A program made the translations under genes and the position numbers. A stretch of DNA of 64,000 nucleotides from Pinus tabuliformis (lineage: Eukaryota; Streptophyta; Pinopsida; Pinales; Pinaceae), in contig CM062815.1 in the NCBI GenBank assembly GCA_031772625.1, positions 917,196,979-917,260,978 on the forward strand. Direction: 5' to 3'. The notes beneath the pieces are model-generated. The model had not been told where the DNA came from. It did no database searches and saw nothing but the letters and a program-made list of their open reading frames with translations. Shown in pieces: positions 1 to 8,519 of this stretch (positions within the stretch are counted from its first letter, which is position 1; each line of letters opens with the position of its first letter).

Positions 1-1567
1 CAGACAAGACTTTGGTGAACTACAGGCTAGAAAATAGCCTAAACAACACCACTGCCCAACTTGAGTTGGAGAGAGCATCCTCTCAAGCAAAGGACAACAG
101 GATCAGAGCTTTAGAAGATATAATCATAGAGATCGGGCATGATCCCAAGGACATCAAGGGCATACAGGCATTATTGAAATTGAGGGATGCAGACATGGCA
201 GCACTGAGAAAAATGGTAAAAATCCCAGCAACAATTCACCCACAAACTAAAGAGGTTGCTCATCTGAGACATGATCAAGATGCGGCAGCTTTGCTGGTGT
301 CTTTATACAAACAGCTGATCCAGACACAAGAGAAGTTGGGAGAATCAGAGGCTGCACAGGTAGCATTGCAAGCAGCATTACAACAAAAGGAAGGAGGTCA
401 AACATCTCAGCCTCCTCCAGAAATAATTAACCTTGAGGAAGCTCCTCCAACTACTGCTCCCCTTACTCAACAAACAGAACAGGCAGCACCTTCTACCTCA
501 GCACCACCACCAAAAACAGAGCAGGCCCCAAGCCTGGACATGCAAAAGCTGAGAAATGAAATTCAGGCCTTAGAAGCACAAATGGCAGAACTGAATGAGG
601 CCAGGGAAACCCTTGCCAAGCTAAATGAAAGATATGATAAATCAAAGCAAAGTGTTGCTGAGAAAGGGAGGGAGATAAAGGCACTCAAGGAGAAGATAAA
701 GGAGCTAGAGAAGGAGCTCACACTGGATAAAGTAGTAGCTGAGCTCAAGACAGTGCTATGGGCCAATATTGGCCAATCCATCACTGATCAATGGAAATAT
801 ATTGAGACAATTCATGGGCAGATGGAGCTCATTGCAAAAGCACATAGGGAAATCCAAAGAGCTAGGGCATCTCTAGGAAATATGCCTGAGGTTTCCAATA
901 GAATGATCAATGTGCTTAACAACAGAACAAGTGCTCAGTTGGCAACTATGAGAATCTCCAACAGGACTGAGACTATTTTGTTAATAATGAGGGTCCTAAC
1001 ACTAAGAAGCCTGGTGCAGACACTAGAAAGAAGGACCCAGGATATGCAGACAGAGGTCAATAGATTCATGGACAAATTTGTGGCATTGCAAAACAGAGGT
1101 CTCCCAAGCTTACTGAACAGCGCAGGAAGACTACTTTCACATGAAAACTATGCCAAGAAAGTGAACACCTTTGCCACAAATCAGATCACAGAAAAGGCCA
1201 GCACCTCAGAGGAAACAGGGCCAGCAACAGGGTATAGAACTTATTTTTTATTATGGATGAGATCAAACATCTGTTTGAAGTGCCTCCCAACTTCTACAAA
1301 TACACAGAGGCAGATGAGACATTAGAGGCAATTCTGAGACATCAATTGCCCACACAGGAATACTGGACCAAAATGATACAGTTGATATTATAAACCAGAG
1401 CCTGTAAGTCAAATTTTTCATTTAAATTCATAGGTGATCATGCACGGGAAAATTTGATAAAACCAGCATGCATGAAAAGGAAAGGGCTGAGCCAACTCAG
1501 CAGAACTATTCGGCCAAATAAAGCAAGATTGACAGCTACAGGTGACAAGGCCGAAAAACTACAGCAC
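1..1567 (+). mobile_element. Element X, left part of its 3' LTR (Tat/Ogre-like Ty3 fossil)
   Basis: This stretch aligns by eye with 17251 to about 18820 of the LTR of element Y: first the end of the coiled-coil coding region, then its non-coding tail. It stops at 1567, where element A begins, and resumes at 29515. Target duplications agcac (1563-1567) and agcat (29515-29519) flank A. The X sequence then ends exactly at an LTR terminus (TTAACA at 30587) with no primer site after it, so X is a 3' LTR running plus. Its 5' part lies left of the window. Old and broken, with a few interruptions. Confidence 0.8.
3..1325 (+). CDS. C-terminal part of the LTR-borne coiled-coil ORF of element X
   Basis: Open from the left edge, this is the C-terminal part of the protein encoded in full length by the LTR of Y at 14918-18622. 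Visible in order: a helical segment, a Pro/Gln/Thr-rich linker (about 400-530), a long charged heptad-rich coiled coil (about 540-750, rich in K, E, L and A), and a helical C-terminal block with the shared phrase MLWANIGQSITDQW-like around 740-800. I recognise no enzyme motif. It resembles an Ogre-type extra ORF in being structural and coiled-coil rich, but it sits in the LTR. Function unknown. Fossil copy, broken near its end. Confidence 0.7.
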   Translation, partial: DKTLVNYRLENSLNNTTAQLELERASSQAKDNRIRALEDIIIEIGHDPKDIKGIQALLKLRDADMAALRKMVKIPATIHPQTKEVAHLRHDQDAAALLVSLYKQLIQTQEKLGESEAAQVALQAALQQKEGGQTSQPPPEIINLEEAPPTTAPLTQQTEQAAPSTSAPPPKTEQAPSLDMQKLRNEIQALEAQMAELNEARETLAKLNERYDKSKQSVAEKGREIKALKEKIKELEKELTLDKVVAELKTVLWANIGQSITDQWKYIETIHGQMELIAKAHREIQRARASLGNMPEVSNRMINVLNNRTSAQLATMRISNRTETILLIMRVLTLRSLVQTLERRTQDMQTEVNRFMDKFVALQNRGLPSLLNSAGRLLSHENYAKKVNTFATNQITEKASTSEETGPATGYRTYFLLWMRSNICLKCLPTSTNTQRQMRH

Positions 1568-2619
1568 TGTCACACGGAATCAGTCAATAGTGTGGACACA
1601 ACCGACCTTCCTAGAAGTCTAAGACATTCTAATGACAAACAAAACAAACGAGAGCAATCCTTCTCTAAATATGTATTGCAATATGAGAAATCAAGTGTGT
1701 GGCTCTTACCTCTAACCAAACGCTGTTGTAGTAGCTCAGCTTTGTTGATCCGGATGAGCTCCTCCTTTTCTCCAAAACCTGCATTCACCAACAGTCAAAC
1801 CATTAAATAGCACCTGATTATAACATAAAACAAAGCATATTCAACATATAGACCAAGGAGTATATGAAACAACTCATAAATAACAAGTTATTGAGAAGAA
1901 TGGACTCATTTGCATTAATAGGTAACAAAAGGAACAAATACAACCTGAGCCTTGGTGTTGTGCAAGTCCCTCCCAGGGTCCATCAAGAGTTCTCCTTTAC
2001 TTTGACAAAGCTCACCCACTTCCAAATAGAACAAGCAAAGATGGCAATCTCTCCTCACAAGCTTCTAAATGGGAGTCCTAATTCCTGCAGCATTTACCCT
2101 TAGAAATGTATAGCTTTCAACCTCCCCTCCTTCTGGCCCAATGCCTGTATTTATAGTGTTCAAGAGGAAGTTAATCAGGTCCACCATCAATGGGATAATC
2201 CCCTCTTTGGATGGGATAGCTCCCTTATTGATGGGATAAGTTCCTCTTTGGTAGGAGTGCATGAACCATCTGGAGGCGCTCAATACACGTCGAACAACCT
2301 TCTAGAATGCTCTAGAAATGACCACAAGTAACTTTTTAAAGATGAAACTTGCGCATTTTGACCTTTACAGGAGGACACACCTGCCCCTTTACATACAGAG
2401 CGTCCAAGGACGCAGTTATTGTGAACATTAGGTGCGTACCCATAGGCAAGGTTGAGAGAACCTGCGTACCCAGAGATAAATACATTTATAAAGACTTTCT
2501 CTCTCTTTTGAAGTTTGACATGGAGAGCAGAGGCTTAAGACTTGCCCAGGAGGATAGCATGACTGTTGATGGAGCCATACTAACTGTATATAGCCATGGT
2601 GACATTTTTTAGTGTAACA
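1568..2619 (-). repeat. 3' LTR of element A
   Basis: Starts TGTCACACGG and ends AGTGTAACA (plus-strand reading), 1052 bp. The polypurine tract follows immediately at 2620. Its outer part includes a short conserved reading frame (1570-1791, minus) ending beside a splice-donor-like GGTAAGAG, and a GC-rich module of GCGTAC/GGACGCAG words at about 2380-2480. Confidence 0.9.
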
Positions 2620-2634
2620 AATTGCCCCCTAAAG
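2620..2634 (-). other. Polypurine tract of element A
   Basis: The minus strand reads CTTTAGGGGGCAAT directly before the LTR start TGTTACAC. The same tract sits at the matching place in D, B and C, where plus-strand synthesis would start. Confidence 0.85.
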
Positions 2635-5199
2635 TGCGAAGCCTGTAGTAGATTAGGGTTTTGTAAATCTAGGAAGGGTGAAGCGCTTTATCATTTCAAG
2701 GATTATCTCGTGGAGAGCCTGGTCAGAACCTGCAATTTTCAACACAAAATACATGTATAAGATTATATCATCACTGAGGTAGGCATTCCCATACTCAGAT
2801 CAAAACTTTAACTAACAGACTAACTACTCTGATATAGGAATGATCTTGTAGTACATCATAATCATAGACTTTTGTAGACACAGTATGGGCGTAGCCATCT
2901 GTTTATGATTAGTCTATTTAGACAATGAATACAAAACTCCTCGCAGCCTGGATGGTGGAAACTGGATCTAGGGTCTTCATTTCTACTTCTCGAGTTGGTA
3001 CGATTCTAGCCATGCGAATAAATGAGTTGATGTCGAACATGGTAGAAACCACTTGATTACCAGTCGATTATGTAAACTGTTAACAAGTGTGAGAGAGACC
3101 ACCAGTAATGTCAATAGTTCTCAAAGTACCCAGTACAATCCATGAGATGTGAATGAATGAGTTAATGTCGAACATTTCACGGAGTCCTTCGATCGAAAGT
3201 CAATGATGTAAACTGACGTCAAAGGTGAGAAACGTGCCATTGATGCATGGAGACTTCAAGGTACTGACGATTTCTAAGTCATCTCTCTAGATAATGTGTT
3301 GATGTCGATAGAAAGCGACCTGTTGTAGGCAAGCCCACAACACGAAATCATTGTTCAAGTTGAAGAAATGTTGCTGTAAGGACTGACTCAGGGATGGTCA
3401 AATGGATGATAAGTATTTTGCAGACCTCTTGAACACATAACGACACGACAGATGGCTTGGTGATGAATAACTCAAAGTTAATCCCCGGAACCCGGCTGAA
3501 GACTTTCAAAGTGGTTTGATCAACTGTGAGGTAAAGGATTTCCCAACCCAGGTGAATGAAAAGTGTCGTGTCCAAGAGTGGTAATAAAGTTTCTTTTGAG
3601 ACAAAAGATAACAAATAGGCTCATTCTTCTCTCTTTTCCCCCACCATTTCTGGCAAGTACCTCTTTATTTTTAACAAGCTTGAGGAGGATAACATATGCT
3701 TGATTATAAGCTCATCCTTCGGATGAGTCCAACCTAGTTTTGATTCGAACCCTAGGAAGGAGTGGTTCGTTCCTGTTTGTAATTGAACAGGTCCTTTACT
3801 GTGAAATTTTAACGAGCCCAGTATAGGAGTAACTCGGCGTTTTTCAATTTTAGAGAGTTTGAAAAACTTAAGAAGACTCTAAGTTGAACTTTTTCGTAGA
3901 TTTGTGTCCCTCAAGCCCGAAAAAGTATAAAATAATACCTGGGGGAACCGCTTAGTCTTGTGGCCAAGGAGTACTTTCATAATTAGTGCCTCTGACCTGA
4001 AAAGTAAAAAGCGATCAAGGACATGTCGTTTTATTTCCAGTATCGAGTTTGAAACGACAAAAACCCGGCAATCTTTTCCTGTTTTTACGGTCAGAAAAGA
4101 GCTATAAGGGGACCGTCTTTTAATTCCATTTTAACGAGTGTAAAAGAAATGCTCGACAATCTTTTCATATTTTAGGAGTCTGAAAAGGGCTTAAAAGAGA
4201 ACTCCAAGGTTTCACTTTTTCGTAAGTTTTAACGAGTTCGAAAAAATGATAAAAATGTACTCATGGTTTTCACTTTTTCGTAAATTTTAATGAGTTCGAA
4301 AAAGGGATAAAAAGGTACTCATATGGCCGACTTTCAATTCAATTTACGAGCAGGAAAAGACGGAAAGAACTCGGCATTTTCATTTGTTTTACGAGAATGA
4401 AAGATGGCAAAATAATCTTGGGATTTTCATGAGTTTAATGAGTCTTGAAAATAACTGAAATGGACTCGAGATAGGTTTCATTTTTACAAAAGCTTGAAAC
4501 GAAGAAAAACTATGCTTCAAAGTAGTTTCATTTTTACACAAGCTTGAAACAGAGAGAAAACTGTGCTTGATGCCCCCTAAGCGTAACTGCTAGAGCGCAT
4601 GCCCCCCAGCTTCATTTCATTCAACCAGTTGGATGAAATGAAGGTTGAGTTACGAGATCATTTGAAAGACTTGACCTAAAACTGTAAGAAAAATATGCAA
4701 AAAACACTGAAATAACTAACCTAAATATACAACTTAACATTTGAGATCTAGTCAAACTCTCGACTCAAGTAGAGGAGGATTTGTTTCATTTTTTAACGAG
4801 CTTGACACAGGAAAAGAACTATGCTCGGATTCGGTTTCATGTTTACGCAAGCTTGAAACGAAAAACTATGCTTGTTATAAGTTCACATGCCCCCAGCATA
4901 ATGACGCAAAATGAGGTACATGCCCCCCAAGCTTTATTGCATTCAATGAGGTGGATGGAATGAAGCTTTACTTTCAAGATCTTGGAAAGACTTGTGGGAG
5001 TTGTTTCATTTTTTAGTGAGCTTGACACAAGACAAGGAACTATGCTCATAACTATTCTCTACGATCTACCTAACAAAAACTCTACTCTAAAAACCTTGAT
5101 TCATTTTTTAACGAGCTTGACACAAGACAAGGAACTATGCTCTAAAAACCTTGATTCATTTTTTAACGAGCTTGACACAAGACAAGGAACTATGCTCAT
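2635..5199 (-). other. 3' UTR of element A with hairpin array
   Basis: No coding region is visible. From 2635 to about 3800 it matches the 3' UTRs of D (inverted, about 9060-10263) and B (33793-34950). From about 3800 to 4960 it becomes an array of short imperfect inverted repeats. Each has a different stem (for example CTTTTTCG/CGAAAAAG, GTTTCA/TGAAAC) around a recurrent AACGAG-type segment (element sense CTCGTTAAAA). Polypurine-like GGGGGCAT tracts recur at about 4570, 4603, 4890 and 4922. At 4984-5199 a longer tandem unit containing TTTTTTAACGAGCTTGACAC repeats about three times. Junction with D at about 5200. Confidence 0.75.
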
Positions 5200-6069
5200 G
5201 ACTTTGGTCCATTCGCCAAATGGGGTATCGATTTTATTACTTGTAACCCTCACTCGGCCGGGCGGCATGCGTATATCTTCCTCGCGGTTGATTATTTTAC
5301 TAAATGGGCCGAGGCGATGCCTACATTCGACGCAAGCGGCAAAACAGCTGCAGTTTTCGTATTCAATCATATTATAACTAGGTTTGGTGTCCCACAAGCA
5401 ATCATTACTGACCATGGGAGCCATTTTCGAAATATCATGATGACTGAGCTTACAAGCCAGCTTGGTTTGCGCCACGATAGTTCTACTCCTTATTATCCGC
5501 AAGCCAACGGTTTGGTTGAGTCTATCAACAAAGTTCTGGTTATCATGATCCGACGAACCATTGGTATTCATCGGTCAAATTGGCATAACATGTTATTTTC
5601 GGCGCTATGGGCATACCGAACCTCAGTGAAAACTTCAACAGGGTTCACTCCTTTCCAGCTAGTTTTTGGCTTGGAAGCCGTGTTACCCATTGAATGCGAA
5701 ATCCCATCACCTCAAATGGCTGTCGAATTACTTCCATCTACTTCCGAAGAGGAGAAACATTTATTATACTTAGCTAAATTAGATGACACTCGATGTGACG
5801 CTACATTGGCAATCGAGACTCACGCGAACCGAATGAAAGCTCAGTATGATAGAAATGTGACCCCTCGAAGTTTTTCGGAGGGAGACCTAGTGCTATTATA
5901 TGATCAAGCTAACGATAAGCTAGGTGCTGGAAAATTCGTTCCTATGTGGCATGGACCATACATTGTAAAGCGAAAGCTAGCAAAAGGGGCTTATGAGCTA
6001 GTAGATTTTGATGGGGACTCTTTGGGTAAACCCAGAAATGGACTTTACCTAAAGAGGTATTATACTTAA
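5200..6069 (+). CDS. Integrase core and C-terminal domain (element D, partial)
   Basis: The reading frame enters within the integrase core (phrase KWGIDFITCNPHS) and runs to a stop at 6067-6069. Catalytic-core landmarks are visible: VDYFTKWAEAMPTF with the first Asp, IITDHGSHF with the second Asp, and NGLVESINK with the Glu. A C-terminal domain follows with RNFSEGDLVLLYDQ-like and MWHGPYIVKRKL phrases, typical of the Ty3 integrase GPY/F-like module. It would insert element cDNA into the host chromosome. The N-terminal zinc-binding part lies outside the retained segment. The B copy (45964-47070) is very similar. Confidence 0.88.
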   Translation, partial: DFGPFAKWGIDFITCNPHSAGRHAYIFLAVDYFTKWAEAMPTFDASGKTAAVFVFNHIITRFGVPQAIITDHGSHFRNIMMTELTSQLGLRHDSSTPYYPQANGLVESINKVLVIMIRRTIGIHRSNWHNMLFSALWAYRTSVKTSTGFTPFQLVFGLEAVLPIECEIPSPQMAVELLPSTSEEEKHLLYLAKLDDTRCDATLAIETHANRMKAQYDRNVTPRSFSEGDLVLLYDQANDKLGAGKFVPMWHGPYIVKRKLAKGAYELVDFDGDSLGKPRNGLYLKRYYT

Positions 6070-6212
6070 ATGGTGGGTATGGAGAATTTTTAGTTAGGTT
6101 AGGTTTTCTTTCTAGCTAGCGTGTTTTGTTAGTTTAGTTAGTGTGCTTAGCTTAGAGAGTGTGTTTTTCGTCGTTATTCTGGCTTATCTTGGTTTTACTC
6201 TTGATATTGCAG

Positions 6213-6632
6213 ATGTCGACGCCTCTCCAAAAATACATCGGATTTGCTGATGGTGCTTGTCATAGTACACGGAATATCTCTTCCGAAGCTTGGGTTATCT
6301 ATTCGCCCTCTAACGAATTAGTTTCTATGCATGGGGTAAGCCTCGGTCAAACAACGAACAACATTGCAGAATACAGTGCAGTGGTTGAATTATTATCCGA
6401 ATCTATTTCATTTGGAATTCGACGTTTGATAGTGAGGTTAGATTCTGAACTTGTTGTATTACAGCTTAATAGAGTTTATGCCATTAGAAATCCTGTGTTA
6501 TTAAGGTTGTTTTTGAGAGTGCGTCTCTTGGAACGTGAATTTGATTACATTGAATATCAGCATATTCCAAGGTCTTTAAATACATTAGCAGATGCAATTT
6601 CTTCTCGAATGTTGGACAGACATTTACGATAA
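6213..6632 (+). CDS. Archaeal-type second RNase H (element D)
   Basis: A ~140-residue RNase H placed downstream of integrase. Visible signature residues: GFADGAC (first Asp), NNIAEYSAVVELL (Glu), RLDSELVV (Asp) and a C-terminal HIPRSLNTLADAIS. NNxAEYxA is the plant/archaeal-type RNase H signature seen in dual-RNase-H Tat elements; it would remove RNA from RNA-DNA hybrids during reverse transcription. I chose the ATG at 6213 because the B copy is similar from here and because a pyrimidine-rich tract ending TATTGCAG abuts it, resembling a splice acceptor. An upstream in-frame ATG at 6159 exists but its residues look like untranslated leader. Confidence 0.85.
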   Translation: MSTPLQKYIGFADGACHSTRNISSEAWVIYSPSNELVSMHGVSLGQTTNNIAEYSAVVELLSESISFGIRRLIVRLDSELVVLQLNRVYAIRNPVLLRLFLRVRLLEREFDYIEYQHIPRSLNTLADAISSRMLDRHLR

Positions 6633-6739
6633 TCATGCAAGTAAATTTAAAAGCATTTCATCACATATGTTAAACAAGATAAGCCGGTAATAGTGATATA
6701 TATATAGATAGAAGTGTGTCAAAAAATATACATCGTCTT

Positions 6740-6770
6740 CGATCATAGGTTGAAAAACACCTTATGATCG
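6740..6770. other. Conserved hairpin between convergent RNase H and PMD genes (D)
   Basis: CGATCATAGGT, a short A-rich loop, then its near-perfect complement ACCTTATGATCG. It lies between the stop of the sense RNase H (6632) and the stop of the antisense PMD gene (6831). The same hairpin occurs at 37281-37311 in B. Possible 3'-end or RNA-stability element for either transcript. Confidence 0.7.
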
Positions 6771-6830
6771 GCAAAATGATAAGTACAAAAAGTCAAAAAT
6801 GTCATATGTGTCTACAAAGTGTCTAGTCAA

Positions 6831-8050
6831 TCACTGGTGGTGCTCTCTATACGACACCACTGCACGGGCTACCTTACACAAGAACCTCCTAAACGGCCCA
6901 GGGACTGCAACTACATAGCGCTGAAGTCTGATAGGAATGTCATGTATGGTGGTCTCAGGCATATCCACCGTCAGGCGCTCTAGATCATGCTCCAACTCAG
7001 CTAGTGACTCTGCAGCCGCATCCTGTGGAGCCGGTACCGGTGCACCTGGATGTCTCCTCTCAAAAGGCCGGAGGTTGGCTGGACGCCGTGGACCAACATC
7101 TTCATTTTAAAAATTTTTACTGTCATTTTTGAGACGATATATATAAAAAACAAAAAAATACATATAATTTGAAAACTTGTGAAAAATAAAGTACCTCTGT
7201 CATCCCATTGTTCTCCCTGTGGAAGAACCATGTCCGGATCACCTCGAAAATCTACTCCGGCATACGGAAAGTCCTGGATCGAAGAAACCTGGTCCTCTAA
7301 CCAGTGAAAATAACTGTCAGAGAATCGAACAATCGTTGTGCCCTCGTCAGGATGCCGGGCCATCACCGTAACCCATCGTATCAGCTTTGGCTCCCGAGGA
7401 CCCAAGATATCAACAGTGAGTTGCTGAGGGATCAGCATCGGTACTCTCTCTAAGGCAAAGCTCACAACTAGAGGCCCATATCCAAAGGTCTTCAGTTGTC
7501 TGTTCTTTTCCCTAGTCAGTTGGCTCTTCATATTAGCCGACACAGCATCACACCAGTTGAAAATGGTGCCTTGGTAAGAGTCAATCGCCATCCGCATTTG
7601 GGACCCGGAGGCAATATGTAAAGCGGCTGCACCGCAAGTTCTGGTAACTGTGAAAGCTATAACTTTGAGTTCACGAAGAGAGATGTGTTTGATTTCCATG
7701 CCTTTCACATGGTGTGCATTGGGTGTGCACCAATCTGCCCGGAGACTAGCAAGGGATTGGCCACCCGGCCTAGTCCTGGCTAGATTGAGTTGCTCACCTC
7801 TATTTGGCAAGCCAGTGAGAAAGTATACGTCGGAGGGCTCTATCTCGAGCTGGTGCCCTCCTATGTAAAAGCATTGCTCTTGAACGTTCCATCTCTCAAC
7901 CAGCCATTCCAAGAATCTCACCTGAGCCCTCATGCCAGGTATGGCCCAGTATTTATATAGCCCGCATGCTTTTAGGGCATCAATGGAAGGTTGATGTTCA
8001 ATTGCGGCTAAATCAACGTCCTCATGCTCTCTTTCTCTCCAATCCAACAT
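6831..8050 (-). CDS. Antisense plant-mobile-domain (PMD) protein gene in element D
   Basis: The protein begins MLDWREREHEDVD and contains a PMD-like core (about residues 18-85): ALKACGLYKYW, FLEWLVERWN, FYIGGHQLEI, VYFLTGLPNRGE. These match the PMD pattern in which a helix W-(n)-LVERW is followed by a beta segment and a 'GLP' turn. MAIN/MAIL1-type PMD proteins in plants are nuclear and linked to transposon silencing and gene expression (family knowledge). The gene is antisense to gag-pol. A ~95-bp AT-rich GT...AG intron (7100-7194) separates the main coding exon (7195-8050) from a last exon (6831-7099), giving a protein of about 374 residues. The start at 8050 is shared with B. DNA binding is not demonstrated; PMD assignment is by eye. 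Confidence 0.75.
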
Positions 8051-8060
8051 GGTGAGTGCC

Positions 8061-8388
8061 CTACACACCAAGAAACAGAGATTAGAATTAGTTTAGGAAA
8101 TTTTAAATGGTTGTTTGTGGAGTTTGGGGTTTCAAATTCCGCCTTTCGCGGGGGACGCACCCCGCGTTTAGAACACAGGGCGTCGGGACGCAGCTGGCCT
8201 GAAGGTGGGCTGCGTCCCCCGACCTTTTTCCTATACAGGAAAAAGTCGAGGGACGCAGGTCACCCGAAGGGCACCTGCGTCCCCCGCAGAGCACACTTTG
8301 AAACCCAAAACCCGCCAAAAAATCAAAACTAAAACCTAAAACACAATTTTAATCGGATGAAATTGAAGAGGAGGATGTTGTGAAATAC
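8061..8388 (-). other. First intron of the D PMD gene
   Basis: On the minus strand a donor CTTCCAG|GTATTTC (after 8389) and an acceptor GGTGTGTAG|G (before 8060) bracket 328 bp. B has matching sites (CACCAG|GTATTC and GATGTGCAG|G) 326 bp apart although the interior has diverged. That preserved spacing and site placement supports a real 5' UTR intron. It contains the GC-rich palindrome described separately. Confidence 0.6.
8127..8315. repeat. GC-rich imperfect palindrome with ACGCAGGT words (D)
   Basis: The ends GGGGTTTCAAA and TTTGAAACCC pair with each other. Inside are GGGGACGCACCC, GGGACGCAGCTGG, GCTGCGTCCCCC, AGGGACGCAGGT and ACCTGCGTCCCCC, plus an inner CCTTTTTCCTAT/AGGAAAAAG hairpin. 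Strikingly GC-rich within AT-rich surroundings. B has the positional counterpart at 35747-35935 with GGTACGCAGGT wording. Lies in intron 1 of the PMD gene. Confidence 0.8.
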
Positions 8389-8519
8389 CTGGAAGAGACG
8401 GCGTTCGATTCTAACGGTCGGATTTTCCGCAGCGACCACGGGAGGTTTCTTGCCAAAAGCCCTTTTTTCAACCTCAACAGTAAAATGGTAAAAATGACAT
8501 GGTAAAAAGTCTTTTTATA
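8389..8519 (-). promoter_or_regulatory. Putative promoter and non-coding first exon of the D PMD gene
   Basis: On the minus strand TATAAAAAG (8511-8519) lies about 120 bp upstream of the splice donor at 8389. The interval reads into a segment shared with B (GGCAAGAAACYTCCCGTGG, then GAATCGAACGCCGT). B has TATAAAAAG at 35537-35545 at nearly the same distance. Inferred: transcription starts about 30 bp after the TATA box and exon 1 is untranslated. Confidence 0.55.

Noticed and set aside
1570-1791. Small ORF repeated in every A/D-type LTR (also 11025-11327 and 28465-28686)
   Set aside because: It recurs because the LTR recurs. In B LTRs the corresponding frame is only partly similar, and it overlaps a splice-donor-like site. 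More likely a U5 leader exon than a protein gene.
6831-8050. PMD gene as a resident host gene into which elements inserted
   Set aside because: It occupies the same place between the second RNase H and the 3' UTR in two separate elements (D and B), so it travels with the element.
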